In this document: piece by piece, positions 1 to 5,399 of the stretch
Layout of the letters: each line of letters starts with the position of its first letter
How positions within the stretch are numbered: position 1 is the stretch's first letter
Source: Candidatus Atribacteria bacterium
GTDB taxonomy: Bacteria; Atribacterota; Atribacteria; Atribacterales; Atribacteraceae
Assembly: GCA_018056205.1 (NCBI GenBank)
Contig: JAGPGC010000032.1
Coordinates: forward strand, 1-9,390
Direction: 5' to 3'
Length of the DNA: 9,390 nucleotides
Notes under the pieces: model-generated
The model's input: the letters and a program-made list of their open reading frames with translations, nothing else
Databases searched by the model: none
Told to the model about the DNA's origin: nothing
Program-made: the position numbers and the translations under genes

Positions 1-25
1 CTGAAAATTGATACAAAGGAGGATA

Positions 26-403
26 ATGAGTCACCCCATGATTGAGGTGAATGATATTGTTGAAGGAACAGTGGTTGGCATTACTAAATTCGGAGCATTT
101 ATTGAGTTAGAGGATGGGAAAAAAGGGCTCATCCATATTTCCGAAATATCAAATCAATTTGTCAAGGACGTGAATGATTTTCTTAAAGTTAATGATAAAG
201 TAAAAGCAAAAGTTATTCATATTTCTGATGATGGTAAAATCGATCTTTCAATAAAACGGCTCAACGAGGACGAAGAATATTTAGAGAAGTTAGAGAAAAG
301 TAAGGCTATGTTTGAACAAAAACTGAACAAGTTTCTTAAACAAAGCCAGGATAGACTTACTGATCTCAAAAAACACCAAGAAAATAAACGTAAACTTCAC
401 TAA
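26..403 (+). CDS. S1-domain RNA-binding protein (YabR / general stress protein 13 type)
   Basis: The 125-residue protein has one S1 (OB-fold) RNA-binding domain at about residues 5-78. It starts with IEVNDIVEGTVVGI, followed by the S1 signatures FGAFIEL and GLIHISEIS, and closes with GKIDLSIKRL. The tail, about residues 80-125, is charged, lysine-rich and probably helical. Size and layout match the small cytoplasmic S1 proteins YabR/YugI of Firmicutes, which are thought to bind RNA or ribosomes; the exact role is unknown. The frame is open back to a TTG at position 8. AAAGGAGG at 15-22 lies between that TTG and the ATG at 26, so the TTG is not the start. The spacing to ATG 26 is short (3 nt), and ATG 38, which would give MIEVNDIV, is a possible alternative. 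The upstream neighbour is outside the window. The gene ends before a hairpin terminator facing the convergent operon. Confidence 0.85.
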   Translation: MSHPMIEVNDIVEGTVVGITKFGAFIELEDGKKGLIHISEISNQFVKDVNDFLKVNDKVKAKVIHISDDGKIDLSIKRLNEDEEYLEKLEKSKAMFEQKLNKFLKQSQDRLTDLKKHQENKRKLH

Positions 404-427
404 TTGGTTAAATTCTATTTTTTTTCA

Positions 428-472
428 TCGAGAGAGAAGCCAGTTTCTAATAGTTTCTCTCTCATTCTTTTT
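428..472. terminator. bidirectional hairpin terminator between convergent genes
   Basis: A 9-bp perfect stem, GAGAGAGAA (430-438) with TTCTCTCTC (455-463), encloses a loop of about 16 nt. It is followed by ATTCTTTTT on the plus strand and preceded by a T-run (417-425) that becomes an A-run before the stem on the plus strand and a U-run after it on the minus strand. It sits between the stop at 403 and the minus-strand stop at 485, so it can terminate transcription from both sides. Confidence 0.8.
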
Positions 473-484
473 AACAAATTGGTA

Positions 485-2125
485 TTATAGATAATTTTTA
501 AGGCGCTCTTTTTCTTTAATGATTTCTCCGTTTTCATTAACCACTCTTAAGGTTCCTTTGATAATTCGAGTTCGAACTCGACCACAGGCTTCAGAGTTTC
601 CTAATAGATGAGGTGCATCCAAAATACCTTCTTTGATGGCACGAGCAAGAGTAGAAGGAGAAATCCAGGGATCATCACCGTCTTGGCTCTGGTGAAGGTT
701 TTTAATAGCCTTAAGAAGAATTTTTGCTTCATCTATCAAACGCTCTTTTTCTTCTTGGATCAATTGATCCTTTTCCCAATTGGGAAAATCGAAAAGCAAA
801 TCCTTTATTACACCTTGAACAATTTCAGCACTTTCAATGACCTCGTTTGGATAAATAAGATGATCAGCCTCACTATAACCAACTACGTGGATTATATCAG
901 GTTTGAGAACCAAACCTAACGCAGTGGATGCTCCTAATTGACCTTTGGCAATATTCATATTGGTAGAGAAATGGGCTAAGCCTCCACGGGTTTGGGTATA
1001 AATTGTAAAATTTTTATCCTGGAGGGGGGCTATTAATTCTTTTTTTGCAAACATTTTAGCCAAATCAGCCCGCGGTGAAATGCCATTGGGGGTATTGAGC
1101 ATATATTGGGCAATATAGTGTTTTGCCCCAGCTTTTTTTGCATTGTAAGCAGCTAAGAAAAAAGCGGCACAGGCAACACTATCGGGTGCATCTCGTAGGC
1201 TCCACTGATGGGATTCATTGACTTCCAAAGGAATACCAAGAGAAGCATATCTTTGCATGGCTTTTTGATTTTCAATAATAGCGGTTTCTACTGGGCGTTG
1301 AGAGCGGCCATCAAGTCGGCTGTACCAGGTTAAGGGTACTGCACCCCAAGCGATATGTATAGTTTCATATAATAGTTGAGCCCAATCTTCCAAATGATTA
1401 GTCCCACTATAGCAACGTAGGAGCGGATAATTGCCAACTCGAGAGGCGGCAAAGATTCTTTCCAGGTCTTTACGATTTCTTAGGGGAACACCACCAGCTC
1501 CACTTTCGTCATGCTTCATCTTTTCCGGTTCAAAAAAGAATTCTTGAGCGTTTTGATCCGGGCCTAAAGAAATAACATCAATAGCTTTTGATTGGCTGAT
1601 TTGCTTGATACCATTAATGGTTTCTTCTACACTTGGTCTTCCAAAATGATGTCGAAGGAGAGGAAAAGGTTTTTTTGATGAGATTCTTTCCGGTAGAGTC
1701 GAGGGATATTTTTTATCCGGGGTGATATTTTGGTTAGTTGGAAGAAGGCTTTCAAGAATTTCATCAAAGCTTTCTTTACCACTGAAAATATATTTAAAAA
1801 TACCGACACTCTGGGCAATAGGTTGTACGATTGGAGTACAACTAAGAATAAAAATAATTTTGTCAAGAAGATGGTTTTCTTCTAATTGACAGCGTAATTC
1901 GGTAAAGAGGGTTCGGGCTGAATCTTCACTTAAACGATAACCAACGATAACCCGTTGAGGTTTTATTTCTTTTATACATTTAATAAGTTGGTTGATTGAA
2001 ATTGCTGGTCCCAAGAAGTGAGTTGTATATTGGTATTCTTCGGCTAAACAAAGAAACCGGTAAACACCGGCAACGTGAACGCAGTTTCCCAAAGAAGCAC
2101 CAATAATTACTTTCTCTTCAACCAT
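485..2125 (-). CDS. cobalamin-binding domain plus glutamate-mutase-like barrel protein
   Basis: The 546-residue protein has two parts. Residues 1-128 look like a Rossmann-type B12-binding domain: a beta strand, GASLGNCVHVAG (9-20), a helix, FLGPAIS (37-43), VIVGYRLS (59-66) and FILSCTP (92-98). His17 sits where the cobalt-ligating His of DxHxxG would be, but the Asp position is Cys15 and the later GG is SC. After a linker, residues about 153-546 resemble the TIM-barrel subunit of coenzyme-B12 carbon-skeleton mutases such as GlmE. Visible blocks are RHHFG, SLGPDQNAQEFFF, GAGGVPLR, YSGTNHLEDWA, SRLDGR, NESHQWSLRDAPDS and the tail block ARAIKEGILDAPH, which recalls the GlmE C terminus. Here both parts are one chain, unlike glutamate mutase with its separate S and E subunits. 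The start is supported by TTGGAGG (2133-2139) 7 nt upstream. It is the last gene of the operon, 18 nt after the opine dehydrogenase. Substrate and reaction are unknown; the domain call is fairly secure, the function is not. Confidence 0.65.
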   Translation of the reverse strand: MVEEKVIIGASLGNCVHVAGVYRFLCLAEEYQYTTHFLGPAISINQLIKCIKEIKPQRVIVGYRLSEDSARTLFTELRCQLEENHLLDKIIFILSCTPIVQPIAQSVGIFKYIFSGKESFDEILESLLPTNQNITPDKKYPSTLPERISSKKPFPLLRHHFGRPSVEETINGIKQISQSKAIDVISLGPDQNAQEFFFEPEKMKHDESGAGGVPLRNRKDLERIFAASRVGNYPLLRCYSGTNHLEDWAQLLYETIHIAWGAVPLTWYSRLDGRSQRPVETAIIENQKAMQRYASLGIPLEVNESHQWSLRDAPDSVACAAFFLAAYNAKKAGAKHYIAQYMLNTPNGISPRADLAKMFAKKELIAPLQDKNFTIYTQTRGGLAHFSTNMNIAKGQLGASTALGLVLKPDIIHVVGYSEADHLIYPNEVIESAEIVQGVIKDLLFDFPNWEKDQLIQEEKERLIDEAKILLKAIKNLHQSQDGDDPWISPSTLARAIKEGILDAPHLLGNSEACGRVRTRIIKGTLRVVNENGEIIKEKERLKNYL

Positions 2126-2143
2126 GGTTTGGCCTCCAATTAA

Positions 2144-3244
2144 TTAACCTGAGTTGGTTTCAACAACGACCATTTCCCGTATTTCTTTCACACTGAGTCC
2201 AGCTAAACCAAGTTTTTCTATGGTTCTTCCTTCAGCAAAATAATCCCGATTGTGAAGGATATTTGCTAAGTGGATCATACAATCGATAGTTGGAGTTGGG
2301 ATTTGTAACATTTTTCCAAAGGATGAGATTGGGACTAAGCTCATTGGAACATCCTCAGTGATATAACGGGTATAAATAGTATAGGGAGCTTGAATTCCTC
2401 GATAACCGGGATTGTTTTGCATCGCTTCATAGAGGTTTCTTCCGTAAGCATCATAAGCTGAATATAACCATTCTCGAGCTGTGATTGCCCGAATACCCAG
2501 AGCTTCGGCAACTTTAACCCGTTCATTGTCGACTGCCTCAAGAATTAAGGCGACTGATGGAGTGATGCCATCGATATAATAGTCAAACTCACCATGGGTA
2601 TTTTCAATACGAGCGGCGTTTAGGATGGTCAAAGTAGGATGAAAAACAGCCCCGATATTGTTAAAGCTGGTTTTGAGGACATTATCCTCAGGAACGAATT
2701 GAGGGAGTGCTTTGCGAAGAGCAGTAACTACTTCAATAGTTTTATAAGCTGGAATAGCAGCTACGGGTATGCTGTTTTTAATCCGAAAAATTTTTACTTG
2801 GGCTGGACCATTGATCCGACTGGCAAAGAGAAAGGTTTGAGCTTCGGATATTATAACCTGGGCGGTGACATTTCGTTCTTTAAATATTTGCCTACATTCC
2901 AAAGCTCCACCAGTTCGACCGGGATTTAAAACAATAATTTGGCCATCTTTAAGGAAGGGTACGAGATTTTCTGCCATAAAACGCTGACCGTTTGCGGGAA
3001 CGACCACCATAATAATTTCAACATCTTTAACTGCTTCTTCGATACTGGAAGTGACAAGATTTAATGATGCGAATCCCTGAATTTCTCCCTCAACTTGGAT
3101 ACCACCCATTAGTTTTATAGAATTCAATCGATCGGGGGTTCGGTTATAGAGGTTAACTTTAAAACCTTTTAAAGAGAGATATCCAGCTAAAGCTTGTCCA
3201 CCATGACCAGCTCCCAACACTGCATAGTGAGTTGTGTTAGTCAT
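2144..3244 (-). CDS. NAD/NADP octopine/nopaline (opine) dehydrogenase family protein
   Basis: The 366-residue protein has an N-terminal Rossmann fold with the dinucleotide-binding loop GAGHGGQ at 11-17 and strand VEIIMVVVPANGQ at 75-87. A C-terminal helical domain (about 190-350) is typical of the octopine dehydrogenase family. NNIGAVFHP (195-203) supplies His202, and YITEDVPM (294-301) supplies Asp298. These positions suggest the His-Asp pair described for N-(1-D-carboxyethyl)-L-norvaline dehydrogenase. Family members condense a 2-keto acid with an amino acid, using NAD(P)H, to give an N-carboxyalkyl amino acid, or run the reverse reaction in the cytoplasm. Length is normal. The ATG at 3244-3242 overlaps the upstream ATP-grasp gene by 8 nt (ATGACTAA), which implies translational coupling; AAGGA lies just before it. 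The specific substrates cannot be read from the sequence. A role paired with the flanking ligase and B12 enzyme is an inference from operon structure. Confidence 0.8.
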   Translation of the reverse strand: MTNTTHYAVLGAGHGGQALAGYLSLKGFKVNLYNRTPDRLNSIKLMGGIQVEGEIQGFASLNLVTSSIEEAVKDVEIIMVVVPANGQRFMAENLVPFLKDGQIIVLNPGRTGGALECRQIFKERNVTAQVIISEAQTFLFASRINGPAQVKIFRIKNSIPVAAIPAYKTIEVVTALRKALPQFVPEDNVLKTSFNNIGAVFHPTLTILNAARIENTHGEFDYYIDGITPSVALILEAVDNERVKVAEALGIRAITAREWLYSAYDAYGRNLYEAMQNNPGYRGIQAPYTIYTRYITEDVPMSLVPISSFGKMLQIPTPTIDCMIHLANILHNRDYFAEGRTIEKLGLAGLSVKEIREMVVVETNSG

Positions 3245-4241
3245 GTCCTTGTTTTACCCTTTCCAAGGCTATCTGAAGAAGCTTTTGAACCATTGAATAG
3301 TAATCAATGCCTTGATGAGAACACATTTCAGGGAAAGCACTATGTTTATAATGGAGTAACGGAAGAGCATTTATTTCAAAAAAGAGAGGCAAATTTTCTT
3401 TTTGATCAAAAATGAGATGAAAAGTAGCAAAATCTTTTAGGTTTAATTCACGGAAAATTTTTATTGCCATATTTTCTAACATTGTTTTATGTTCGTCACT
3501 TAATTTGGCTGGGCAAGATATATCTTCAACATAACCTTTTTTGCTTTCAATTTCCGCATCATAAATGAGTTTTTCTCGAGTAAGATTTAATTCCATTATT
3601 GGAAGAACCTCGGGGTTATTCCCGTTTCCCCAGAGGCCGATTATCATCTCACGACCTTCAACAAATTTTTCGATCAATACTTTTTCGCCAGTTTGGTTAT
3701 AAATTTGTTCAGCTTTTATGAATAAGCTATCATAATCATTCACAATTGAGTCGGGTGATACTCTTTGACAATAACTACGAAAGCGAGATTTTATAATATA
3801 GGGAAAATCTAAGTTTTCAGGTAAGGAGTCACCGGGTGACCATTGAATAGATGAAATAGTTGGAATACCGATTCCCCTCAGAGAAAGCTTGGTAAGTACC
3901 CGATCCAAGCATAAGGAATGAATAGTTGAATTCGAACCAAGATAGGGAATATTCAGGGCATCCAATAATGAAGGCAGGAAGGCTTGATCATAAACTCCTG
4001 CTGAACAAACTGCAAGATTATAAACAAAATCGGTATTTTGATTAGAGATAGAAAGAACTAATTCGGGAAGGGGGATATCGACATTGAGTTGGTGACATTC
4101 CCACCCAATTTGGGTCAAAGCTTCAATGACCATAGAAACGGATTTTCCTTGTAAATCGAGCCTATTGGCATAAAAACTCTTTTCTCTTTCTTCAAATATC
4201 TTATTACTGATAGCAACGAGGATTTTTTTTATACTCCTCAC
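3237..4241 (-). CDS. ATP-grasp ligase-like protein, D-Ala-D-Ala ligase relative with altered active site
   Basis: The frame is up to 334 residues and has the D-Ala-D-Ala ligase plan. The N-terminal domain has DFVYNL (71-76), where ligases have a D..FNL block, then PSLLDALNIPYLGS (90-103) and a D-R-x-x-x-TK block (113-118). The ATP-grasp part has FPYIIKS (146-152), VLIEKFVEGREM (188-199) and FFEINALP (287-294), whose Glu289 and Asn291 should bind magnesium. Several ligase residues are missing: the Gly/Ser-rich loop after the lysine is replaced by RFRSYCQR, the Arg before the DF strand is Leu268, and the NTxPG end is NALPL. It probably joins a carboxylate to an amine using ATP, but is unlikely to make D-Ala-D-Ala. 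The GTG at 4241 is part of the Shine-Dalgarno sequence AAGGAGGTGA, so translation may begin downstream; an ATA codon at 4232 is at the ideal distance, and the first in-frame ATG is residue 37. It is the first gene of the minus-strand operon. Confidence 0.7.
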   Translation of the reverse strand: MRSIKKILVAISNKIFEEREKSFYANRLDLQGKSVSMVIEALTQIGWECHQLNVDIPLPELVLSISNQNTDFVYNLAVCSAGVYDQAFLPSLLDALNIPYLGSNSTIHSLCLDRVLTKLSLRGIGIPTISSIQWSPGDSLPENLDFPYIIKSRFRSYCQRVSPDSIVNDYDSLFIKAEQIYNQTGEKVLIEKFVEGREMIIGLWGNGNNPEVLPIMELNLTREKLIYDAEIESKKGYVEDISCPAKLSDEHKTMLENMAIKIFRELNLKDFATFHLIFDQKENLPLFFEINALPLLHYKHSAFPEMCSHQGIDYYSMVQKLLQIALERVKQGHD

Positions 4242-4246
4242 CTCCT
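4239..4246 (-). promoter_or_regulatory. Shine-Dalgarno of the ATP-grasp gene, overlapping its nominal GTG start
   Basis: On the minus strand AAGGAGGTGA is a near-perfect complement of the 16S rRNA 3' end. The GTG that opens the longest frame lies inside it. A start codon would be expected about 5-9 nt further on, where the in-frame codon is ATA (4232-4230), 8 nt after GGAGG. Confidence 0.7.
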
Positions 4247-4316
4247 TTTTAAAAAGTTGACCAAATTATGAATCAGATTATCATATAGAACTGTCTATTG
4301 AAAAAAACTGTATTTA

Positions 4317-4346
4317 TTTATAACATAAAAAGGGTTTAATGAGCAA
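4317..4346 (-). promoter_or_regulatory. weak candidate promoter for the minus-strand operon
   Basis: Reading the minus strand, TTGCTC (4346-4341) is followed after 18 nt by TATAAA (4322-4317). The -10 matches at 5 of 6 positions, but the -35 matches only its TTG. The placement, about 75 nt upstream of the ATP-grasp gene, is sensible. In such AT-rich DNA a match of this quality can arise by chance. No cobalamin-riboswitch B12 box (GCCACTG-like) was seen in 4242-4424. Confidence 0.25.
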
Positions 4347-4379
4347 ATGAGGAGTAAGGCTGTATTTTCTTTTTAAAAA

Positions 4380-4408
4380 TTGATAAGATACCGTTAGTTA
4401 TTTATAGT
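4380..4408 (+). promoter_or_regulatory. sigma-70-type promoter of tadA and tRNA-Ser
   Basis: TTGATA (4380-4385), a 17-nt spacer and TATAGT (4403-4408) each differ from consensus at one position. Transcription should start near 4415, only about 10 nt before the ATG at 4425. The leader is therefore very short and has no clear Shine-Dalgarno. The promoter also rules out the longer GTG start at 4407, which lies in the -10 element. Confidence 0.7.
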
Positions 4409-4424
4409 GGGGTTTTTAAACGTT

Positions 4425-4916
4425 ATGATTGATGGAATGAAAATTGCTCTTGAAGAAGCGCAGCGAGCTTTTGATGAGGATGAGGTTCCAGTCGGAGCTT
4501 GTATTCTAAAAGGAAATCAAATAATTGGAGTTGGCCATAATCGTCGTGAACAAAAGCAAGAAATTATTTCTCATGCCGAAATTGAAGCTATTCATGAGGC
4601 TTCACGGGTTTTAGGAAGTTGGAGATTAGACGGCTGTGACCTCTATGTCACCTTGGAACCATGTTTGATGTGTGCTGGTGCCATTATCCAGGCTCGGATT
4701 GGGAAGTTATTTTATGGAGCTAAAGATCCCAAAACTGGTGTTGCCGGAAGCGTTCTCAACCTTTTTAGCGAAAAGCTGTTTAATCATTGCGTTGAGGTAT
4801 ATAGTGGAATTTATGAAGAACGTTGTAGCCAAATTCTCCGGAAATATTTTAAGATGAAAAGAGAAATTGGAGAGGTGGCCGAGTTGGTCGAAGGCGCTCG
4901 ACTCGAAATCGAGTAG
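4425..4916 (+). CDS. tadA: tRNA-specific adenosine deaminase TadA
   Basis: The 163-residue cytidine-deaminase-fold enzyme converts adenosine-34 to inosine in tRNA-Arg(ACG). Zinc-site residues are all present: His50 and the catalytic Glu52 in HAE (50-52), and Cys80 and Cys83 in PCLMC (79-83). Other family blocks are EVPVGA (20-25), a GHN block (37-39), WRLDGCDLYVTLEP (66-79) and YGAKDPKTG (97-105). The ATG at 4425 is preferred because the GTG at 4407 lies in the promoter; ATG 4437 (MKIALEEA) is an alternative. The natural family end is near residue 148 (LRKYFKMKREI). The last 15 codons, GEVAELVEGARLEIE, and the stop are read from the first 48 nt of the downstream tRNA-Ser gene, so that tail is probably incidental. 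RNase P cleavage at the tRNA 5' end would remove the stop codon from the message. Confidence 0.95.
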   Translation: MIDGMKIALEEAQRAFDEDEVPVGACILKGNQIIGVGHNRREQKQEIISHAEIEAIHEASRVLGSWRLDGCDLYVTLEPCLMCAGAIIQARIGKLFYGAKDPKTGVAGSVLNLFSEKLFNHCVEVYSGIYEERCSQILRKYFKMKREIGEVAELVEGARLEIE

Positions 4917-4962
4917 GCAGTGCTGAACTGTCTCGTGGGTTCGAATCCCACCCTCTCCGCCA
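4869..4962 (+). tRNA. tRNA-Ser (anticodon CGA)
   Basis: The folding is complete. The acceptor stem GGAGAGG pairs with CCTCTCC, with discriminator G and an encoded CCA (4960-4962). The D arm contains GCCGAGTTGGTCGAAGGC. The anticodon stem CTCGA/TCGAG encloses the loop CTCGAAA, giving anticodon CGA, which reads the serine codon UCG. The long variable arm (GGCAGT/ACTGTC stem) is typical of class II tRNA-Ser, and the T arm is GTGGG-TTCGAAT-CCCAC. The first 48 nt double as the 3' end of tadA. No separate promoter is visible between them, so co-transcription from the tadA promoter is likely. No strong terminator hairpin follows directly. Confidence 0.97.
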
Positions 4963-5026
4963 ATGGGAGAAAGAATAATTTAGATGCTCAAAGATAGCCC
5001 TGAAAAATTTGTTTAGAGCTGAGGGG

Positions 5027-5103
5027 GTGAGGGTCTCATCCTTTGACAACGCAGCCGTCACCCTGAGGCTTCGTAGTCTGAAGCCGTGAGGGTCTCATCC
5101 TTT
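5027..5103 (+). repeat. 18-bp direct repeat, two copies 59 bp apart
   Basis: GTGAGGGTCTCATCCTTT occurs exactly at 5027-5044 and again at 5086-5103. The second copy forms the right half of an imperfect hairpin with CCCTGAGGCTTC (5061-5072) against GAAGCCGTGAGGG (5080-5092). The sequence has the look of short dispersed intergenic repeats (REP-like). It lies inside the inverted-repeat-bounded element. Confidence 0.75.
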
Positions 5104-5195
5104 AATATTTTACTCCTTTTCTCCCACTCTTCCGCTTCCCCGCTCTCCCGCTCACCTGCTCGATCTTTACGCCGTAGGCTGTTCCTCAGAACGAC
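5057..5195. repeat. pair of inverted REP-like motifs around a pyrimidine-rich tract
   Basis: GTCACCCTGAGG (5057-5068) and CCTCAGAACGAC (5184-5195, reverse GTCGTTCTGAGG) match at 9 of 12 positions in inverted orientation. Between them, about 5109-5160 is almost purely C and T, with repeats of CTCCC/CCGCT. No gene or known RNA is recognisable here. Confidence 0.4.
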
Positions 5196-5339
5196 GCTTA
5201 AAGTAATTTTTGTCCTTATCTGGTGCTACCCAGCAACATGAAAAGTCTTTCATTAAATTAAAAAAAACAAAATCTTAATTTTTTGTAAAGATTATGTGCC
5301 TAAGTAGACAAACAAATTTTTTTTGAGCATCTTTTTATA

Positions 5340-5368
5340 TTGACGAATGACGTTATGAAAGGTATAAA
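5340..5368 (+). promoter_or_regulatory. sigma-70-type promoter of the binding-protein gene
   Basis: TTGACG (5340-5345), a 17-nt spacer and TATAAA (5363-5368) each match consensus at 5 of 6. The predicted transcript start near 5375 leaves a leader of about 25 nt that contains GGAGGAGGG (5387-5395). The -35 begins 8 bp beyond the right end of the inverted-repeat element. The TTG that opens the longest frame is the -35 itself, so it is not a start codon. Confidence 0.7.
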
Positions 5369-5399
5369 TAATAGAAATATTATTTTGGAGGAGGGCAGT

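Larger units (their letters stand above)
4982..5332. mobile_element. MITE-like element with imperfect terminal inverted repeats
   Basis: This gene-free stretch is bounded by inverted copies of AGATGCTCAAA (4982-4992 and, reversed, 5322-5332). A second inverted pair sits directly inside, AAAAATTTGTTT (5003-5014 and, reversed, 5310-5321). The left end differs from the right by a 10-nt insertion (4993-5002) between the two blocks. Together they give about 23 bp of terminal repeat around roughly 300 bp of non-coding DNA. The interior has an 18-bp direct repeat, a hairpin, a pyrimidine-rich tract and a CCTCAGAACGAC motif. This is the structure expected of a non-autonomous miniature inverted-repeat element. 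No clear target-site duplication is visible beyond TTT on each side. There is no transposase, and multicopy status cannot be judged from one window. Confidence 0.45.

Noticed and set aside
3194..3415. Plus-strand frame of 73 codons opposite the ATP-grasp/opine dehydrogenase junction
   Set aside because: It is fully antisense to two well-supported genes, has no ribosome binding site of note and no recognisable protein.
4245..4379. CTTTTTAAAAA occurring twice (4245-4255 and 4369-4379) as a possible operator pair
   Set aside because: The motif is simple AT-rich sequence in an AT-rich gap. Two copies are not convincing evidence of a binding site.
4242..4424. Cobalamin riboswitch upstream of the B12-protein operon
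   Set aside because: No B12-box-like sequence or long structured leader is visible in the 183-nt gap on the minus strand.
4849..5061. Minus-strand frame with the motif RRGWDSNPRDSSALPTR
   Set aside because: This is the antisense of the tRNA-Ser gene, a well-known spurious protein. It also runs into the repeat element.
5205..5339. Possible riboswitch or small RNA before the binding-protein gene
   Set aside because: Only short weak stems are visible (CTGG/CCAG, AATCTT/AAGATT), most of it lies upstream of the predicted transcript start, and no known RNA motif is recognised.
5340..5399. 20-residue N-terminal extension of the binding protein from TTG 5340
   Set aside because: The TTG is the -35 element, and the extension would sit in front of a normal signal peptide. 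ATG 5400 has a good Shine-Dalgarno.
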